Origin: Symbiodinium natans
Lineage: Eukaryota > Sar > Dinophyceae > Suessiales > Symbiodiniaceae
Reading direction: 5' to 3'
Assembly: GCA_905221605.1 (NCBI GenBank)
Contig: CAJNDS010000082.1
Span: 1-64,000, forward strand
DNA: 64,000 nucleotides
Each line of letters starts with the position of its first letter. The first letter of the stretch is position 1. The notes under the pieces are model-generated. The model was not told the DNA's origin. It searched no databases and was given only the letters and a program-made list of their open reading frames with translations. Shown here piece by piece: positions 45,852 through 57,021 of the stretch. The position numbers and the translations under genes are program-made.

Positions 45852-47847
45852 CTGTGGGTTTAGAGTCTACAAAGCCACCAGGGACCCTTTCGCATGCCGC
45901 GCGCTGAGCATCTCGCGGAGACATGGCGCTCTGCCATGGCAGGGTCTCGACCTGCCAATGTCGCACCCGGAAATTTGATATATCAATATGAACAAATATA
46001 AAAAAATTTAAGCAACTGTGAATACATGTATAAAACGAAAACAAATATTGACATTGTTCTATATTGTCATTATAGCATGTATGGTATTGCGATGTGAACT
46101 GCCACCGCAATGGTAAGAAGTTGATGTAAAACAACGGACACCAGAAACAGGTTCAACGGCCGCCAACCATTTACAGCGCAGTTTTAAAGCGTGTCGGTGT
46201 AAATCAACCCTAAACCCTAAACCCTAAACCCTAAGGCCTAAACCTTCAAGCGTTGAACTCTGCCGCGAGCCTTTTTGCCGAGCTGGAGCACAGACTCGCC
46301 AACGTAAACGCCAGGCATGTCGGGTGCCGGCCTCTGGTCTCTGCTCAATGTTTAAGGATTCATTATTTGCTCGAAGAATCGAAAAGTATGTAAACATGTT
46401 TATATTTGGGATCACTGTTTAGAGCTTTTTGGTTTTTACCTTAGGGATCCTTAAGCAGTTCTAATTTAGGGTGAAATTGACTTCTGCGAGCTTGCATCGC
46501 CACTAGCACCCCTATGGAATGCACGTGACGGAGAGAGGGTTGCGTCCGTAGGCTGTGCGGGGGGAAAACCCCAAAAAGTAGCCGGACCCGCACGTCCTCA
46601 GAGCGGCTTCTGATGTGGGGCCAGAAGCACGGAATATCAGCCACAAACATATCCCTGAAATCGTTGGGTTTCGGGCTTAAGATTCCTGAGCCTGAAGCCC
46701 ATGTAGCACTTAACTGTCAAAGGAAGGGTTCTTTCAAAAACTTGAAGACCCGAAAGGTCGAAACGCTGAAAGTCCCAAAACCCTTCACACGCCGCAAAAA
46801 ATCTTTCGCAACTTGCAAGCAAGGCGCGACAGCCCTGGAAGATATCAGGGCCAGGGCCCAAACCCTAGAAACCCAGGTCCCAAACGCCCTTAAACGCCCA
46901 AGAAGAAACTTTAAACCCTGAGCCCTAAAGCACCTTTAAAGCTAAACCCTAAAGCCCTTAAACGCCCTAAGCCCTTCACCCGAAACCCCTAAATCCCTAA
47001 AACCCGAATCCCCAAAACCCCGAAGCCCTCTAAAAGAGCCCAAGGGGCGTTCCGCAGGAGGCCGTGGGCACAGGGCTGCAGCCCTCGAGTCGCCGTGGGT
47101 TTACGGCTTAGCGTGTAAAGGGTTTCGGATGTGGAGTTTAGGGTTTGGGGGCTTGGGGTTTAGGGTGCACGGGGTCCAGGTTTCAAGGGGTTCATGGGGC
47201 TATTTGTCCCTCGAAAAAGGTTTAGGGCTTATGTGGGTCCAGGGCTTAGCGTTTGAGGTTCCAGGGTGAGGATTTTGAGGGATATATAGGGTTTAGGGTT
47301 CTGGGCATAGGGTACAGGGTTTGGGCTTTTACAACATAGGCTTAAATCGGATTGAGGTTCAACGGGGGCAGTTTAAGGTTTGGGGCCTCCAGGGTCTAGG
47401 TCAGCGTTGAAGGTTTGGGGTTTCAGTTTGGAGTGAGGCGCGAGGGTGCTGAGGTTGATGGGCCACCTGGGGTGGTGGTTGCAAGTACTCAAGTGACCAA
47501 CGGAATCCCTTCCAGAACCAACCCCTGAAACACGTGCCATGCATGGGCATATGTTGGCCCGAGCCGAAAACCCTGAACCCTGAACCTCCATATCTCAAAC
47601 CTCTGTTTTTTCTACACATGTACAACCCCCGATGCAAGCGACAACCCCCTAAAAGGGACCCGAGTTGTCAATAACCGCCCATCTACTCCAAACCCAACAT
47701 CCTAAAGCCCCAAATCCCTAAACGCCCTATACCCTAAACCCTAGACCCCCATCTCCGTCTCGCGCCTGGCTGAGGTACCACACCGCGCGCGTCTTGGCGA
47801 ACTTGGCCAGTCTGAACTCATCCTTGGAAAGGTGGGCTCCGGCCCAG

Positions 47848-47900
47848 AACCCCAAACCCCAAACCCCAAACCCTAAGCTAAACCCTAAACCCTAAACCCT
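47848..47900 (-). repeat. Interstitial telomere-like tract
   Basis: Three tandem ACCCCAA units are followed by CCCTAAA units. Confidence 0.9.
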
Positions 47901-48070
47901 TTGCTGGTACATCTAAGTGGGGATGTAGGGGTCTCCTGGGTGAAGTAGATGTAACCCTACCTCACTTGCCCATGAACCCCGTAAGGACTGAAAAAGCCCT
48001 GGATCCAAGAATCCTGAAGCTCCGAGTCCCGAAGCCCACATCGTAAACCCCCTCAGCGCCATGCCTGTTT

Positions 48071-48180
48071 TGGGTTTAGGGTTTAGGGTTTAGGGTTTTG
48101 GAGTTTTAGGGTTCTAGGGTTCTAGAAGTTTAGGGTTTTAGGGTTTGGGGGTTTTGGGGTTTTCGGGTTTTTGGGCTTAT
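48071..48180 (+). repeat. Degenerate telomere-like tract
   Basis: Three perfect GGGTTTA units pass into GGGTTTT, GGGTTCT and TTGGGG variants, with growing T runs. Confidence 0.85.
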
Positions 48181-48218
48181 GGTTGCTCTTGGGCAACCAA
48201 TCTGCCAGCGCACAACTG

Positions 48219-48239
48219 GGGGGGGGGGGGGGGGGGGGG
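48219..48239 (+). repeat. Poly-G tract
   Basis: About 21 uninterrupted G. Confidence 0.95.
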
Positions 48240-48965
48240 CAACCTTGCTGGGCATTTGCGGAGGGAGGGGAGGTACCTCGCCAGAACTTGGACCCCTAAT
48301 CCCTAAACCCCAAAGTGGCTCACTTCTCAGGCTGAGGCGTATGTTGAGTCGCTGGACTTCACGGGCTCCTGTGGAGAAGGCTAAGATCCTGCTTTTGAGG
48401 AATCTTGGGTGCGCCTTGCAAGAAGGGAGGAATATATTTAGGCCCCGATACTTAAAACAAACAGACAGGCATGAACCTCTTGTTTTGGGGGACCCAGAAT
48501 TGTGATCACCTACCCCATACTAGTATAGCCTCTATCAAGTTATATGGACCACGGCATTCTTTGCGGTCGCTGGGGGGCTTTTACGGGCTTCAAGCATCTA
48601 GACCCTACGTCCAAGCACTAATATGCAAAGCTCTGTTTTGCGAGGTTTCTTTCTTTTTACTAGCCGTTTTGAAGGACCTCGAACTCCACCCACCGAAACG
48701 CTGAAGCCCGAAAGCCTCAAACCTCCCCAAACTCTAACCCTAAACCCTAAGCACAAGCTCAGCAAACACTACTCAGCTGTCAACCAAACTGACAGCAGCG
48801 AATCAACCGACCGATGCTGGCTCCTTGATTCTCTTGCCGAGATGTCGGCTCAGCTTCTTGCTGGGCCATTTCTTTATTGTTGCTGATCTACCCAAGTATG
48901 TCCGACTTGAGGCCTTGTGTCGATTTTCGAGGGCTCCGGGCAGGCGTTTTTTTGAGGTGTTTTTG

Positions 48966-49078
48966 CCCTAAACCCTTATCCCCAAACCCCAAACCCTAAA
49001 CCCCAAACCCTAACCCCCAAACCCTAAACCCTAGACCCTAAACCCTAAACCCTAAACCCTAAACCCTAAACCCGAAGC
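48966..49078 (-). repeat. Interstitial telomere-like tract
   Basis: About 15 CCCTAAA/CCCCAAA units, the last six perfect in a row. It is one of the cleanest tracts in the window. Confidence 0.95.
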
Positions 49079-49152
49079 AGCTCAAGGGCCGACCTGGCCG
49101 TCGAAGTACGGCTTGGCGAAGATGGGCACATCTGAGCAGCCATCATTCTATT

Positions 49153-49329
49153 CTACTACCACTACCACTACTACCACTACTACCACTACTACCACTACCA
49201 CTACTACCACTGCCACTACTACTACTACTACTCCTACTACTACTACTTCTTCTTCTTCTACTACTTCTGCTGCTTCTTCTACTACTACTACTACTACTAC
49301 TACTTCTTCTTCTTCTTCTACTACTTCTG

Positions 49330-49415
<86 letters not shown>

Positions 49416-49425
49416 GCTACTTCTG

Positions 49426-49514
<89 letters not shown>

Positions 49515-49552
49515 GCTACTTCTGCTACTACTACTACTAGTACTACTACTAG

Positions 49553-49648
<96 letters not shown>

Positions 49649-49740
49649 ACTAGTACTAGTACTACTACAAAAGTACTAGTACTAGTACTAGTACTAGTAC
49701 TAGTACTAGTAGTAGTACTACTACTACTACTACTACGACG
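49153..49740 (+). repeat. (ACT)n trinucleotide array, ~590 bp
   Basis: ACT/TAC repeats with patterned interruptions: TCTTCTTCT blocks, ACTTCTGCT blocks at several positions, and ACTAGT palindromes at the right end. The 188-codon threonine/serine frame is a product of the repeat. The recurring TTCTGCTACTTCTGCT interruption shows amplification of longer blocks. Confidence 0.95.
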
Positions 49741-49976
49741 ACTACTACAACATTCCATTTCCAAAATTGCGCATCGCGGGGCGGGGCTTTCCATGCCCTT
49801 TGGCACAGCTGGCCAAGAAGACCAACTTGCTGGAAGCCCTGTTGACTTCGTAGGGAGTAGGGTGGGCTATGGGGATTACAATAGGATTTCTAGGGGATGC
49901 TAAGCAAGTCAAAAGAGCTTCCAAGTAGGACTGCGGAGAGCGTTGCAAGCAGGGACACCCGAAGTAGTATCAAAGC

Positions 49977-50090
49977 TTCAGGGTTTAGACGTTGTAGGGT
50001 TGAGGGGTTTTAGGGTCCTAGAGTTTTGGGGTTTTGGGTTTTTGGGGTTTTTGGGATTTAGGGGTTTTTGGGTTTTGGGTTCAGGGCCTG
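49977..50090 (+). repeat. Degenerate telomere-like tract
   Basis: GGGTTTA, GGGTTTT and GGGTTGA units with T-rich drift. Confidence 0.8.
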
Positions 50091-50279
50091 CTGCAGTCTT
50101 CGCCGGCTGCATCAGCATCTTGGAGACGTTGACTTCCTCGAACCTGAGGTGCTCTGAGGTGCTTTTTCACATGACGAAGTCAAACTGTCCCCCCCAAAAC
50201 GACAAGCCAAGTGTGATGTATATATATATATACATACATATTTACATTTACAGATTTACAGGTTTACATATTTACATGC

Positions 50280-50280
<1 letters not shown>

Positions 50281-50332
<52 letters not shown>
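50281..50332 (+). repeat. (CT)n microsatellite
   Basis: About 25 CT units with one GT, preceded by ATAT and TTTACA repeats (50219-50276). Confidence 0.95.
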
Positions 50333-50874
50333 ATTGCTGTTTGCCCCCCCCCCCCCCGAGGTCACCCTTTCCGCCGTAAGGTTCGCACCTCCGGCGATCC
50401 TTCCCCTTCTCTCCAAGTCCCTCCAAAATGGGCGATTTTGGTGCAGCCATGATATAGAAGAGAAAGTATCAGGTGCACGAACCCTAAACCTCCCGGGCAT
50501 CCGACCAGAACTGCTGGTGAAAGTTGGCGCCGTCGCAGAGCGCCACCACCAAGAAATTCGCCTCGTGCCTGAGGGGGTGCTTGTGGGCCTCTTGGAGGCT
50601 ACTGGGGTTTTCGAGGCTCAAGGTCCAGGGGGGTCGGGTTTTGGGGCCTAGGTTTAGAATCCTTCTGTGACCGAAGCCCTACGAAATGGGTCGATTTTTG
50701 ACAGACACTGATCGACCGATGCCCCGTGCGTTTAGGGGGTGTGGGGAGATTCGGGTGCGAAATCCTGTTTGCGAAGACGATCTCGCCGTTCCTCGACTTC
50801 TTCCTCCTGTTTGCAAGCTCCCAATCTACTTACTGCTCTTCTAGGGGCCATCTTGCTCCCGAAGCCATAAACCC

Positions 50875-50940
50875 TAACTTTTAACCGCTAAACCCCACTA
50901 AACCCTAAACCCTCAACCCTCAACCCTAAACCCTCCACCC
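50875..50940 (-). repeat. Interstitial telomere-like tract
   Basis: CCCTAAA and CCCTCAA units ending in a C run. Confidence 0.88.
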
Positions 50941-51080
50941 CCCCCCCGCCCCCCTGCTGTCCTTCCCTCCCTTGAACTGACGAGGGGCACTTGCTCCAGG
51001 CAGACACCCTCATCGTAGCCGCCCTGCAGCTTGAACATGCCTGGCATCTTTGGAGGCGTCAAACTTCGTTTGGGGTGCAT

Positions 51081-51185
51081 CCTAGACGGAGTAGGAATAA
51101 AAAGGGCACCCTTTTTGGTTTCAAGGGGATAATCAGGGAACCCCAACCCGAAAAAAAGGAAAAAAGGGCCTACTCCCGGTCCTAG
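51081..51185. mobile_element. Family E miniature inverted-repeat element
   Basis: Left CCTAGACGGAGTAGGAATAA pairs with right GGCCTACTCCCGGTCCTAG. The interior GGGCACCCTTTTTGGTTT and GGGAACCCCAACCCG are shared with other copies. Confidence 0.75.
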
Positions 51186-51399
51186 CATCTGTGGGGCCGG
51201 CTGAAGGCTCTCTCCACTCAAAGCGTTCGAGCCACATACCTACATCCCCACTAACCCTCAAAATCCAAAACCTAAAACGATGAGCCCTAAACCCTAAACC
51301 CCCTAAACCCCCTGAACCCCAAACCTAAAACGATAAGCCCCAGCCATCGGAGCTAGGACCCAAGGCGCTTGAGGTGAGAGATCAAGATGTCTTGGGTCC

Positions 51400-51532
51400 C
51401 CCCCTTATACTAGCAATTCCTAATTGGGATTGTAGGTACCTATTGTAGGGTTTAGGGTTTCGGGTAGCAGTCCTTATGTGGGATGAGAGTACCCCTATCA
51501 TAATCCCTCTTAAGGACTGTTAGTATAAGGGG
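51400..51532. mobile_element. Family C element with internal telomere-like insert
   Basis: Left CCCTTATACTAGCAATTCC pairs with right AGGACTGTTAGTATAAGGG. A TTTAGGG-type segment (about 51445-51466) lies in the middle and is absent from the 79-bp copy at 58348. Confidence 0.72.
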
Positions 51533-51550
51533 GCACAACAGACATGGTTA

Positions 51551-51609
51551 ACCCAGCAGAAGAGGCTGGTCAAGATTCGGGTTTTACAAAAAACCCTCTT
51601 CTGCTAGGT
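51551..51609. mobile_element. Family D ~60-bp palindromic element
   Basis: ACCCAGCAGAAGAGG pairs with CCTCTTCTGCTAGGT. The element is the reverse orientation of 43171-43231. It lies about 20 bases from a family C copy. Confidence 0.7.
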
Positions 51610-51871
51610 GCCAACAAGCCCTATGTTGAAGGCCACTCCCACATGACCCCGAACTTGTCATACGAGTTGTCTATGCGTACAAGCTGCATAATTTTTCGAA
51701 GGGCGGGTCAAGATTTGGATGGGGTGGAAGGGGACCCTAAACCCTAAACCCTAAACACCGCAAAGAGCCGAAAGGATGCCGAAAGGTGGCTGCTCGGGGC
51801 CTGTGCTTGGAATGTAAGTCCACTTCTGGCCCCATCCGCCGTCGCATCCCCACCTCGTGCTCTGCCCGCTT

Positions 51872-51915
51872 GGTTTAAGGTTTAGGGTTTAGGGTTTAGG
51901 GTTTAAACCCTAAAC
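51872..51915. repeat. Head-to-head telomere-like junction
   Basis: Four TTTAGGG-type units run directly into AAACCCTAAAC, forming a GGGTTTAAACCC palindrome. The orientation is that expected when two telomere ends are joined. Confidence 0.85.
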
Positions 51916-52532
51916 TTGAAGCCCTAAGCCCAAGCAGCTCAAGCAGCTCAAGCAGCCCTGGAACAAGGTTCAAACAAAGGGAAGCAAAGCACGGAGGAGT
52001 GCTTGGCATCACCTTTGCGACATTACCACCGTCTCCCTGTAGCCTCAGCCACGAGCAACCACAAGCCACAGAGCCGGAAAACGCTGTGATAGTCGATAGA
52101 AGCCCATGCAGCCTATGCCTCTGAAAGTAACTCAAGTAGTCGCCTGCCTTATGCCAAGCACCTGTTGTTTTCGGCCCGAAGGCTCAGCATACAGTTGCCA
52201 CTCACCTTTTGCTTTAGGTTCCAAGGCTGTATCATTCTCATTCCAAGTCAGACTCCTTGTGCACTTCCCACTATTAGGCTAAGAACCCGCCCCAAAAATA
52301 AAAGCTATGACCCCCCCGTGCTTCTAAATAAGGGAGAGTATTTTCAGTTCGTGGGTGGCTCTTCGACAAATAGAAGCTTCAAGGGTGGACAAAGATGGCC
52401 TTGACTCTGCGCTGCCGCATTCATGCTATTATCAAGCTTCCCCCGGTTGTGAGCCCTAAAACCCCAAACCATAAAACACTGACCCAATGAGAACCCCTTG
52501 CACCTCCACAAAAAAGAGGGTTAAGGGCGCAA

Positions 52533-52623
52533 CTTGATAGCCCAGTAACCCTGTTTTGGGCTGGTTGCTTTATGAGGGAACCTTGAACTAAAAAAAGGGA
52601 AAAGGGTACCGCTGGACTACCAA
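52533..52623. mobile_element. Family F miniature inverted-repeat element
   Basis: Left CTTGATAGCCCAGTAACC pairs with right GGTACCGCTGGACTACCAAG. Both ends are present. Confidence 0.75.
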
Positions 52624-52652
52624 GACAAAAGACCTCCTTAACCCCTCAGTTC

Positions 52653-52724
52653 TCTAAACCCAAACCCTAGACCCTGAACTCTGAACCCTGAACCCTAAAC
52701 CCTAAACCCGAAACCCAAACCCTT
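52653..52724 (-). repeat. Interstitial telomere-like tract
   Basis: CCCTAAA, CCCTGAA and CCCGAAA units. Confidence 0.9.
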
Positions 52725-53356
52725 TAGCCCAGGAGCTGTAGGGTTGAGGAGGGGCCGCGGTAGGAGATCCACTGCTGCAGCTCCTGACAAGCCAGGGGAA
52801 GGGTTGCTGGGTTTACCACAGGGATTATCTACTGTTCCCTTTCCCATCCCCCCTGCCTGATGGAGGCATGCGGCGCGTTCGGGGCCATGAAACGTTGGGC
52901 ATTTATGTTTAAAACGGCTGGATACTTTTGCATCTGAGCATGTTGGAAAAGTGCCGCGCATTCCTACATTTTTGTATGGTTCGGAGAGCACCACAGTGGA
53001 TATCCGTATGTTTTTGTTTCGGTGTTTTTGCTTGCTTCTTAGCATCAAGGTAGCATCCGAAAATGTACTTTTTCGTGGTCTCTGTATTCTGCGTATCTTG
53101 GGTTGGAAGTCAGAAATCTAGGGTAAAGGGATACAAGTTGAGTGTGCATTCTAGGGTTGAGGGCACTTGCACTTGCACTTGCCTGTCCGCTTGCGTCCTG
53201 GTTCTGAGGAGCATACCTTCATGCTCAAGTTTCATGCTCAAGTTGAAAAAGACTCGTGTCGGGATTCAGCACTGTTCAGCTGAAATGTCACTTCACAACT
53301 TTCGTTGCGTGCACTCTGCTACCAGAAAGGATTCTGGGGCTGGGCCCCGGGGGTAC

Positions 53357-54337
53357 TCAGTCGAGCTCCCCGTTGAAGGCACTGCTCAGGAATTCAGTTC
53401 GGAAAAGGAGGGCGACGGCCTCTGTCCATTCAGCCTGCACCAAAGCCTGCGGACGAAATTTGAGCAAAACATGTCCGTCACGAGTCTCACGAGCCATTGC
53501 CATTTGAATGGATTGCTCCATTTCTGGGAGAGAGGTAAGCTTGCCATGAAACGCCTTGAAGCGGGCAAGCCTCTCATGATGCTCCTCATTTTTCAACAGC
53601 TTTTGCGCCACTGTCCCAGCGACCGTCCAGCGAGGAGCACCCAGAGGATGAGGGCCCTTGTCTGGGGACATAACAACTGTTTTGGGCTTTGCTTTGGGGT
53701 TCAAGTTGAGCTCTGGCCAATCGCCTAGACTGGTAACACGGAAGTCATCATCGTGCGGGCATGGATGCTCTAGCCAATCGCACGGACTGGGAACACGGAC
53801 GTAATCATGCTTCGAGTACGAAAATTTGCACGTGGGGGCAAGTGGAGGAAAAACCACGCAGGCCGATGTTTCATAGGATTCCAGCGGACATGTGCGGAGC
53901 AAGGAGCGAGACCGGGACGCGAAGCGGAAGGCAAAAGTGCGTGCGGAGGAGGCAACGTTAACAAACCAAAACACCACGCAGGCCGACGATTTCGAAGGGT
54001 GCCATGTGGAAAGGGTGAATGGAAGGCAGAAATAGGAGAATGGACATGTGCGAAAACATCGCTGCCCGCACAGTTTCGTAGCTTTCCGGCCACAAAAATG
54101 TAAGATTTCACCAGGAGAGCGCGTGCGAAAACGTGGAAAAACCGATAGACATGACCGTGAGGAAGCAGAGGGCAGACCAAGAATCCAACAACAGCGAGAA
54201 AACCGAGGTTTTTGCAAGGGTTTGGCAAGGGTGACCCAGAAGAAACACTGTAAAAAAACCGATGAAAACGGCAAAGGGGACACGAAAAGGGATTGCAGGA
54301 ACTCGACGAACGTTCCACGGCCCCGAACGCGCCTCAC
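53357..54337 (-). CDS. Uncharacterised long open frame (doubtful gene)
   Basis: This is the longest frame in the window that is not a simple repeat (326 codons). The C-terminal third (about residues 230-326) looks protein-like, with charged helices such as KNEEHHERLARFKAFHGKL and EMEQSIQMAMARETRDGHVL. I do not recognise the family. The N-terminal two thirds are rich in F, S, R and C, contain paired repeats (KSSACVVF and ETSACVVF; two DWxE...P..D blocks) and could equally be the antisense of a purine-rich repeat. The frame starts beside a family A element (54341-54423). The first methionine is used only by default. It may be a fragment of a mobile-element protein or a chance frame. Confidence 0.25.
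   Translation of the reverse strand: MRRVRGRGTFVEFLQSLFVSPLPFSSVFLQCFFWVTLAKPLQKPRFSRCCWILGLPSASSRSCLSVFPRFRTRSPGEILHFCGRKATKLCGQRCFRTCPFSYFCLPFTLSTWHPSKSSACVVFWFVNVASSARTFAFRFASRSRSLLRTCPLESYETSACVVFPPLAPTCKFSYSKHDYVRVPSPCDWLEHPCPHDDDFRVTSLGDWPELNLNPKAKPKTVVMSPDKGPHPLGAPRWTVAGTVAQKLLKNEEHHERLARFKAFHGKLTSLPEMEQSIQMAMARETRDGHVLLKFRPQALVQAEWTEAVALLFRTEFLSSAFNGELD
53722..54010. repeat. Degenerate ~45-bp and ~120-bp repeats
   Basis: CCAATCGCCTAGACTGGTAA recurs about 50 bases on as CCAATCGCACGGACTGGGAA. ACCACGCAGGCCGA occurs twice about 120 bases apart. The plus strand is purine-rich. Confidence 0.55.
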
Positions 54338-54340
54338 GCC

Positions 54341-54423
54341 AATGATTAGAATAGGGCTTTGGGGGCTATTATAATATGATTATATAGGGGCCAGAAGGAA
54401 ATGCAATTGTTCCGACCCCTATA
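54341..54423. mobile_element. Family A miniature element (left end decayed)
   Basis: AATAGGGCTTTGGGGGCTAT and GATTATATAGGGGCC fit the family interior. The right end GACCCCTATA is intact. Confidence 0.7.
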
Positions 54424-54890
54424 CTGGTTTTCTTGCTGCCTGGGTCTTGTGAAAGGGCTCTGAGAAAAAGACCCAGAGAGCCCGAATGAGTCTCTTACCG
54501 CCGGCGCTGGAGCAAAATGATGAGGAGCCCATATAGTTTAAGGTACAGCTTAAGGTACACTCGCCCTTACCAACGCCATACAACGCGACATACGTAGCCT
54601 CGAAACTAAACATCTCCCCTGAACCCAGACCCCGGAACACCCGCCATCCCCAAATCCCACTTGAAGAGGGTCATAAGATATATGCAGGGTATTGGTACTG
54701 AGAACACTACTTCAGATTCATGGAGTAATGATATGCCCGTGCACCCCCAAGAAGGGGCTTAAGCTCTTCACCCTGAACCCTAAACCGTCTTATCTGCCGT
54801 CGTCTTATCGTTTTCGACTTGTGGGGGCTTGCATTTTATGGGTTTTCGTGGCTTTCACTCCTGCGATGAATATGCACAACTTATGCTGAC

Positions 54891-54995
54891 CTAGACGCAA
54901 GAGTAACCTAGGAATAAAGAAGGGGCGCCCTTTTGGTTTGAAGAGGCTGAAGAAGGGAACCTAAACCCTAAAAGAGGGGAATAAACAAGGAGAAC
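54891..54995. mobile_element. Family E element, right end lost
   Basis: Left CTAGACGCAAGAGTAACC and the inner GGGCGCCCTTTTGGTTT and GGGAACCTAAACCCTAAAAG match the family. The GGCCTACTCC end is absent. Confidence 0.65.
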
Positions 54996-55505
54996 GACGT
55001 ACACTCAAAGCGCTTGCCTGCGGTGACTGCGCCACGCCAGGGCTCGGTGGCGGGCCATTCCTCTCAGAGGGGGCCGCTAGGGTTCGTGGAGTTTAGGGTT
55101 TAGGCTTTGGACTCTAATCACCTTCTCCCGCCAGACTCCTGAAGCCCGCTCAGCCCCATAAACCCTAAGCCCGAACCCCGACAAAAAAACCGAAACGCTG
55201 AGGTTGTCAAGAACCGCCCGGAAACCAAAATCATCCGGAACCCGAACCCCAAACCCGACGTTCTGTCTGGCCGAACCACTATATGCTGACGGTGGAGGGT
55301 CTACAGGGGTCCGCAAAGCTTTAGGGTTTTAGGGTTCTGGGGTGCAAGGTTTAGGGTTTTAGGGTTCAGGGTTTGCAAGGGCTTGCAATTCATCCGAGCT
55401 GCACATCTGCTGACAGGCAAAGGCCAAAAGCATTCTGCAATGCCCCGGTCTGGTACGAGTAGAACCATGCCTTGCAAGCACTGGGGGAGTGGAGGGCTTT
55501 GAGTT

Positions 55506-55588
55506 GAACCCTAAACCCTAACCCTAAACCCTAAACCCGAAACCCTAAACCCTAAACCCGAAACCCTACACCCTAAACCCTAAACCGC
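55506..55588 (-). repeat. Interstitial telomere-like tract
   Basis: A block of CCCTAAA-CCCTAAA-CCCGAAA occurs at least twice in tandem, so the CCCGAAA variant has been amplified as part of a 21-bp unit. Confidence 0.93.
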
Positions 55589-55686
55589 AATCAAGTCCAA
55601 GCTCAAGAGGGTGCATAGAAAGTGTCGCCCACAAGGGGCCCCCAACCCGAACGCCCTAAAGCCCTCCACCCCCAAAGTTCCGAAAC

Positions 55687-55790
55687 TAGGTTGCCCAGTA
55701 ACCTAGGGGGGTGCCCTTTTTTGCTTAAGGGGTTTTATAAGGGAACCTAAACCTACCAAAAAGGGAATAAGGGTACTACTGGGCATCCTA
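55687..55790. mobile_element. Family F miniature inverted-repeat element
   Basis: TAGGTTGCCCAGTAACCTA pairs with GGGTACTACTGGGCATCCTA. The interior GGGAACCTAAACCTACC and AAAAAGGGAATAAGGG is shared with family E. Confidence 0.75.
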
Positions 55791-55812
55791 GAAAACCCTG
55801 AACCCGAAACCC

Positions 55813-55935
55813 TACTTGGAGGTTCATGGGTATGTTTTAGTGGGTTATGTAAGTAGGGTGACTCGAATTATGACTGGATCTAACCTTAGTTTGGGTACTT
55901 AGAACCCTACTTAGAACTACCCATGAACCTTCAAC
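55813..55935. mobile_element. Family B miniature inverted-repeat element
   Basis: ACTTGGAGGTTCATGGGTA pairs with TACCCATGAACCTTCAA. It lies between a family F and a family C copy. Confidence 0.78.
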
Positions 55936-55948
55936 CTTGGGATGTTTC

Positions 55949-56020
55949 ACCCTTATACAGTCCTTCATAGGGGTTTTTGTATCCTCTACTGCAGTCCTGT
56001 TGAGGACTGTTAGTGCAACC
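55949..56020. mobile_element. Family C miniature inverted-repeat element
   Basis: CACCCTTATACAGTCCTTCA at the left pairs with GAGGACTGTTAGTGCAACC at the right, with small indels. The bases just before it (GGGATGTTT) resemble those before the other copies. Confidence 0.6.
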
Positions 56021-56635
56021 TGAAGCCGAAACCTTCAGCCCAAAAACCCAAAACCTGTCTGCCCTGGCCTGGCGGCGGTCCAGGTGCAGGCACTCGCTCA
56101 CCTGGGGGCAGTTCCCTACATGAGACTGTTTAGGGGTTTTGCGTTCAAGTTTGGGACTTAAGCTCTGTTGGAGTACCAGCCCCCCCCAACCCCCCCCCCC
56201 CCCTCTTTTGATTCTGCATATTTGGGGTACCCGCGCTTAAGGTAACCTCCTGGAAGCCTACTGAACACGCATGGAGCCCTACTCCCAAAAAAATGGCCCA
56301 GAAACCTTCAAGGAACGAAACGAGCCCTGAGTGTTCCCCCATTTCACGGTTTGCCAGGGTTCAAAGACGTTTTAGGCACGCGGCCTCTAGAAGTGCTAAA
56401 ACCGGCACCGGTCTTGTGCACGCTGCTCTTGCGCATCGCTGCTCTGCGGAGCTGCTGCCAAGAATCCCTCAGGAGCTCAAGCCTCATGTGCGCACGTGTG
56501 TGGGGTCTCCTGATCACAGAGGATTGTTGATTTTCCAGCAGTGGCCTCGCCCGTGCCAGTGGATGGTGACCCAACGAAAAGGTCCACTGAGCATGCGGAC
56601 ATGCAGTCTGATCAACTCCACGTACCTGCAACGTG

Positions 56636-56670
56636 TATATATATATATATATCTCTCTCTCTCTATCTGT

Positions 56671-56704
<34 letters not shown>

Positions 56705-56722
56705 CTGTGTGTGTGTGTGTGT

Positions 56723-56759
<37 letters not shown>

Positions 56760-56810
56760 TGTGTGTCTGTGTGTCTGTGTGTCTGTGTGTGTGTGTGTGT
56801 GTGTGTCTGG
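56636..56810 (+). repeat. (TA)-(CT)-(GT) compound microsatellite
   Basis: TA, then CT, then about 70 GT/GTCT units. Frames reading CVCVCV or THTHTH are products of the repeat. Confidence 0.95.
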
Positions 56811-56957
56811 GGTTTTGGCCGGGCTCATGGGCACGATGGCTTGGAGAACCAAGGCGAGCGACAGCAACGGCTAGCTGCAGAAACGAGCCCGAGAAAGTCA
56901 CAATGATGAACAGTTAGGAAAGGAATGAAGAACACAGAGTAAAACATTAAGGGGTAT

Positions 56958-57021
56958 TATTACTATCAGAATAAGAGCCCCTGTGTAATTCATATTCAAT
57001 AGGGGCTCTCGTGATAGTAGC
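56958..57021. repeat. Inverted-repeat stem-loop
   Basis: TACTATCAGAATAAGAGCCC and AGGGGCTCTCGTGATAGTA are nearly complementary and flank about 20 bases of AT-rich loop. It may be another miniature element. Confidence 0.6.

Noticed and set aside
49113-49679. 188-codon threonine/serine-rich frame
   Set aside because: Translation of the ACT array.
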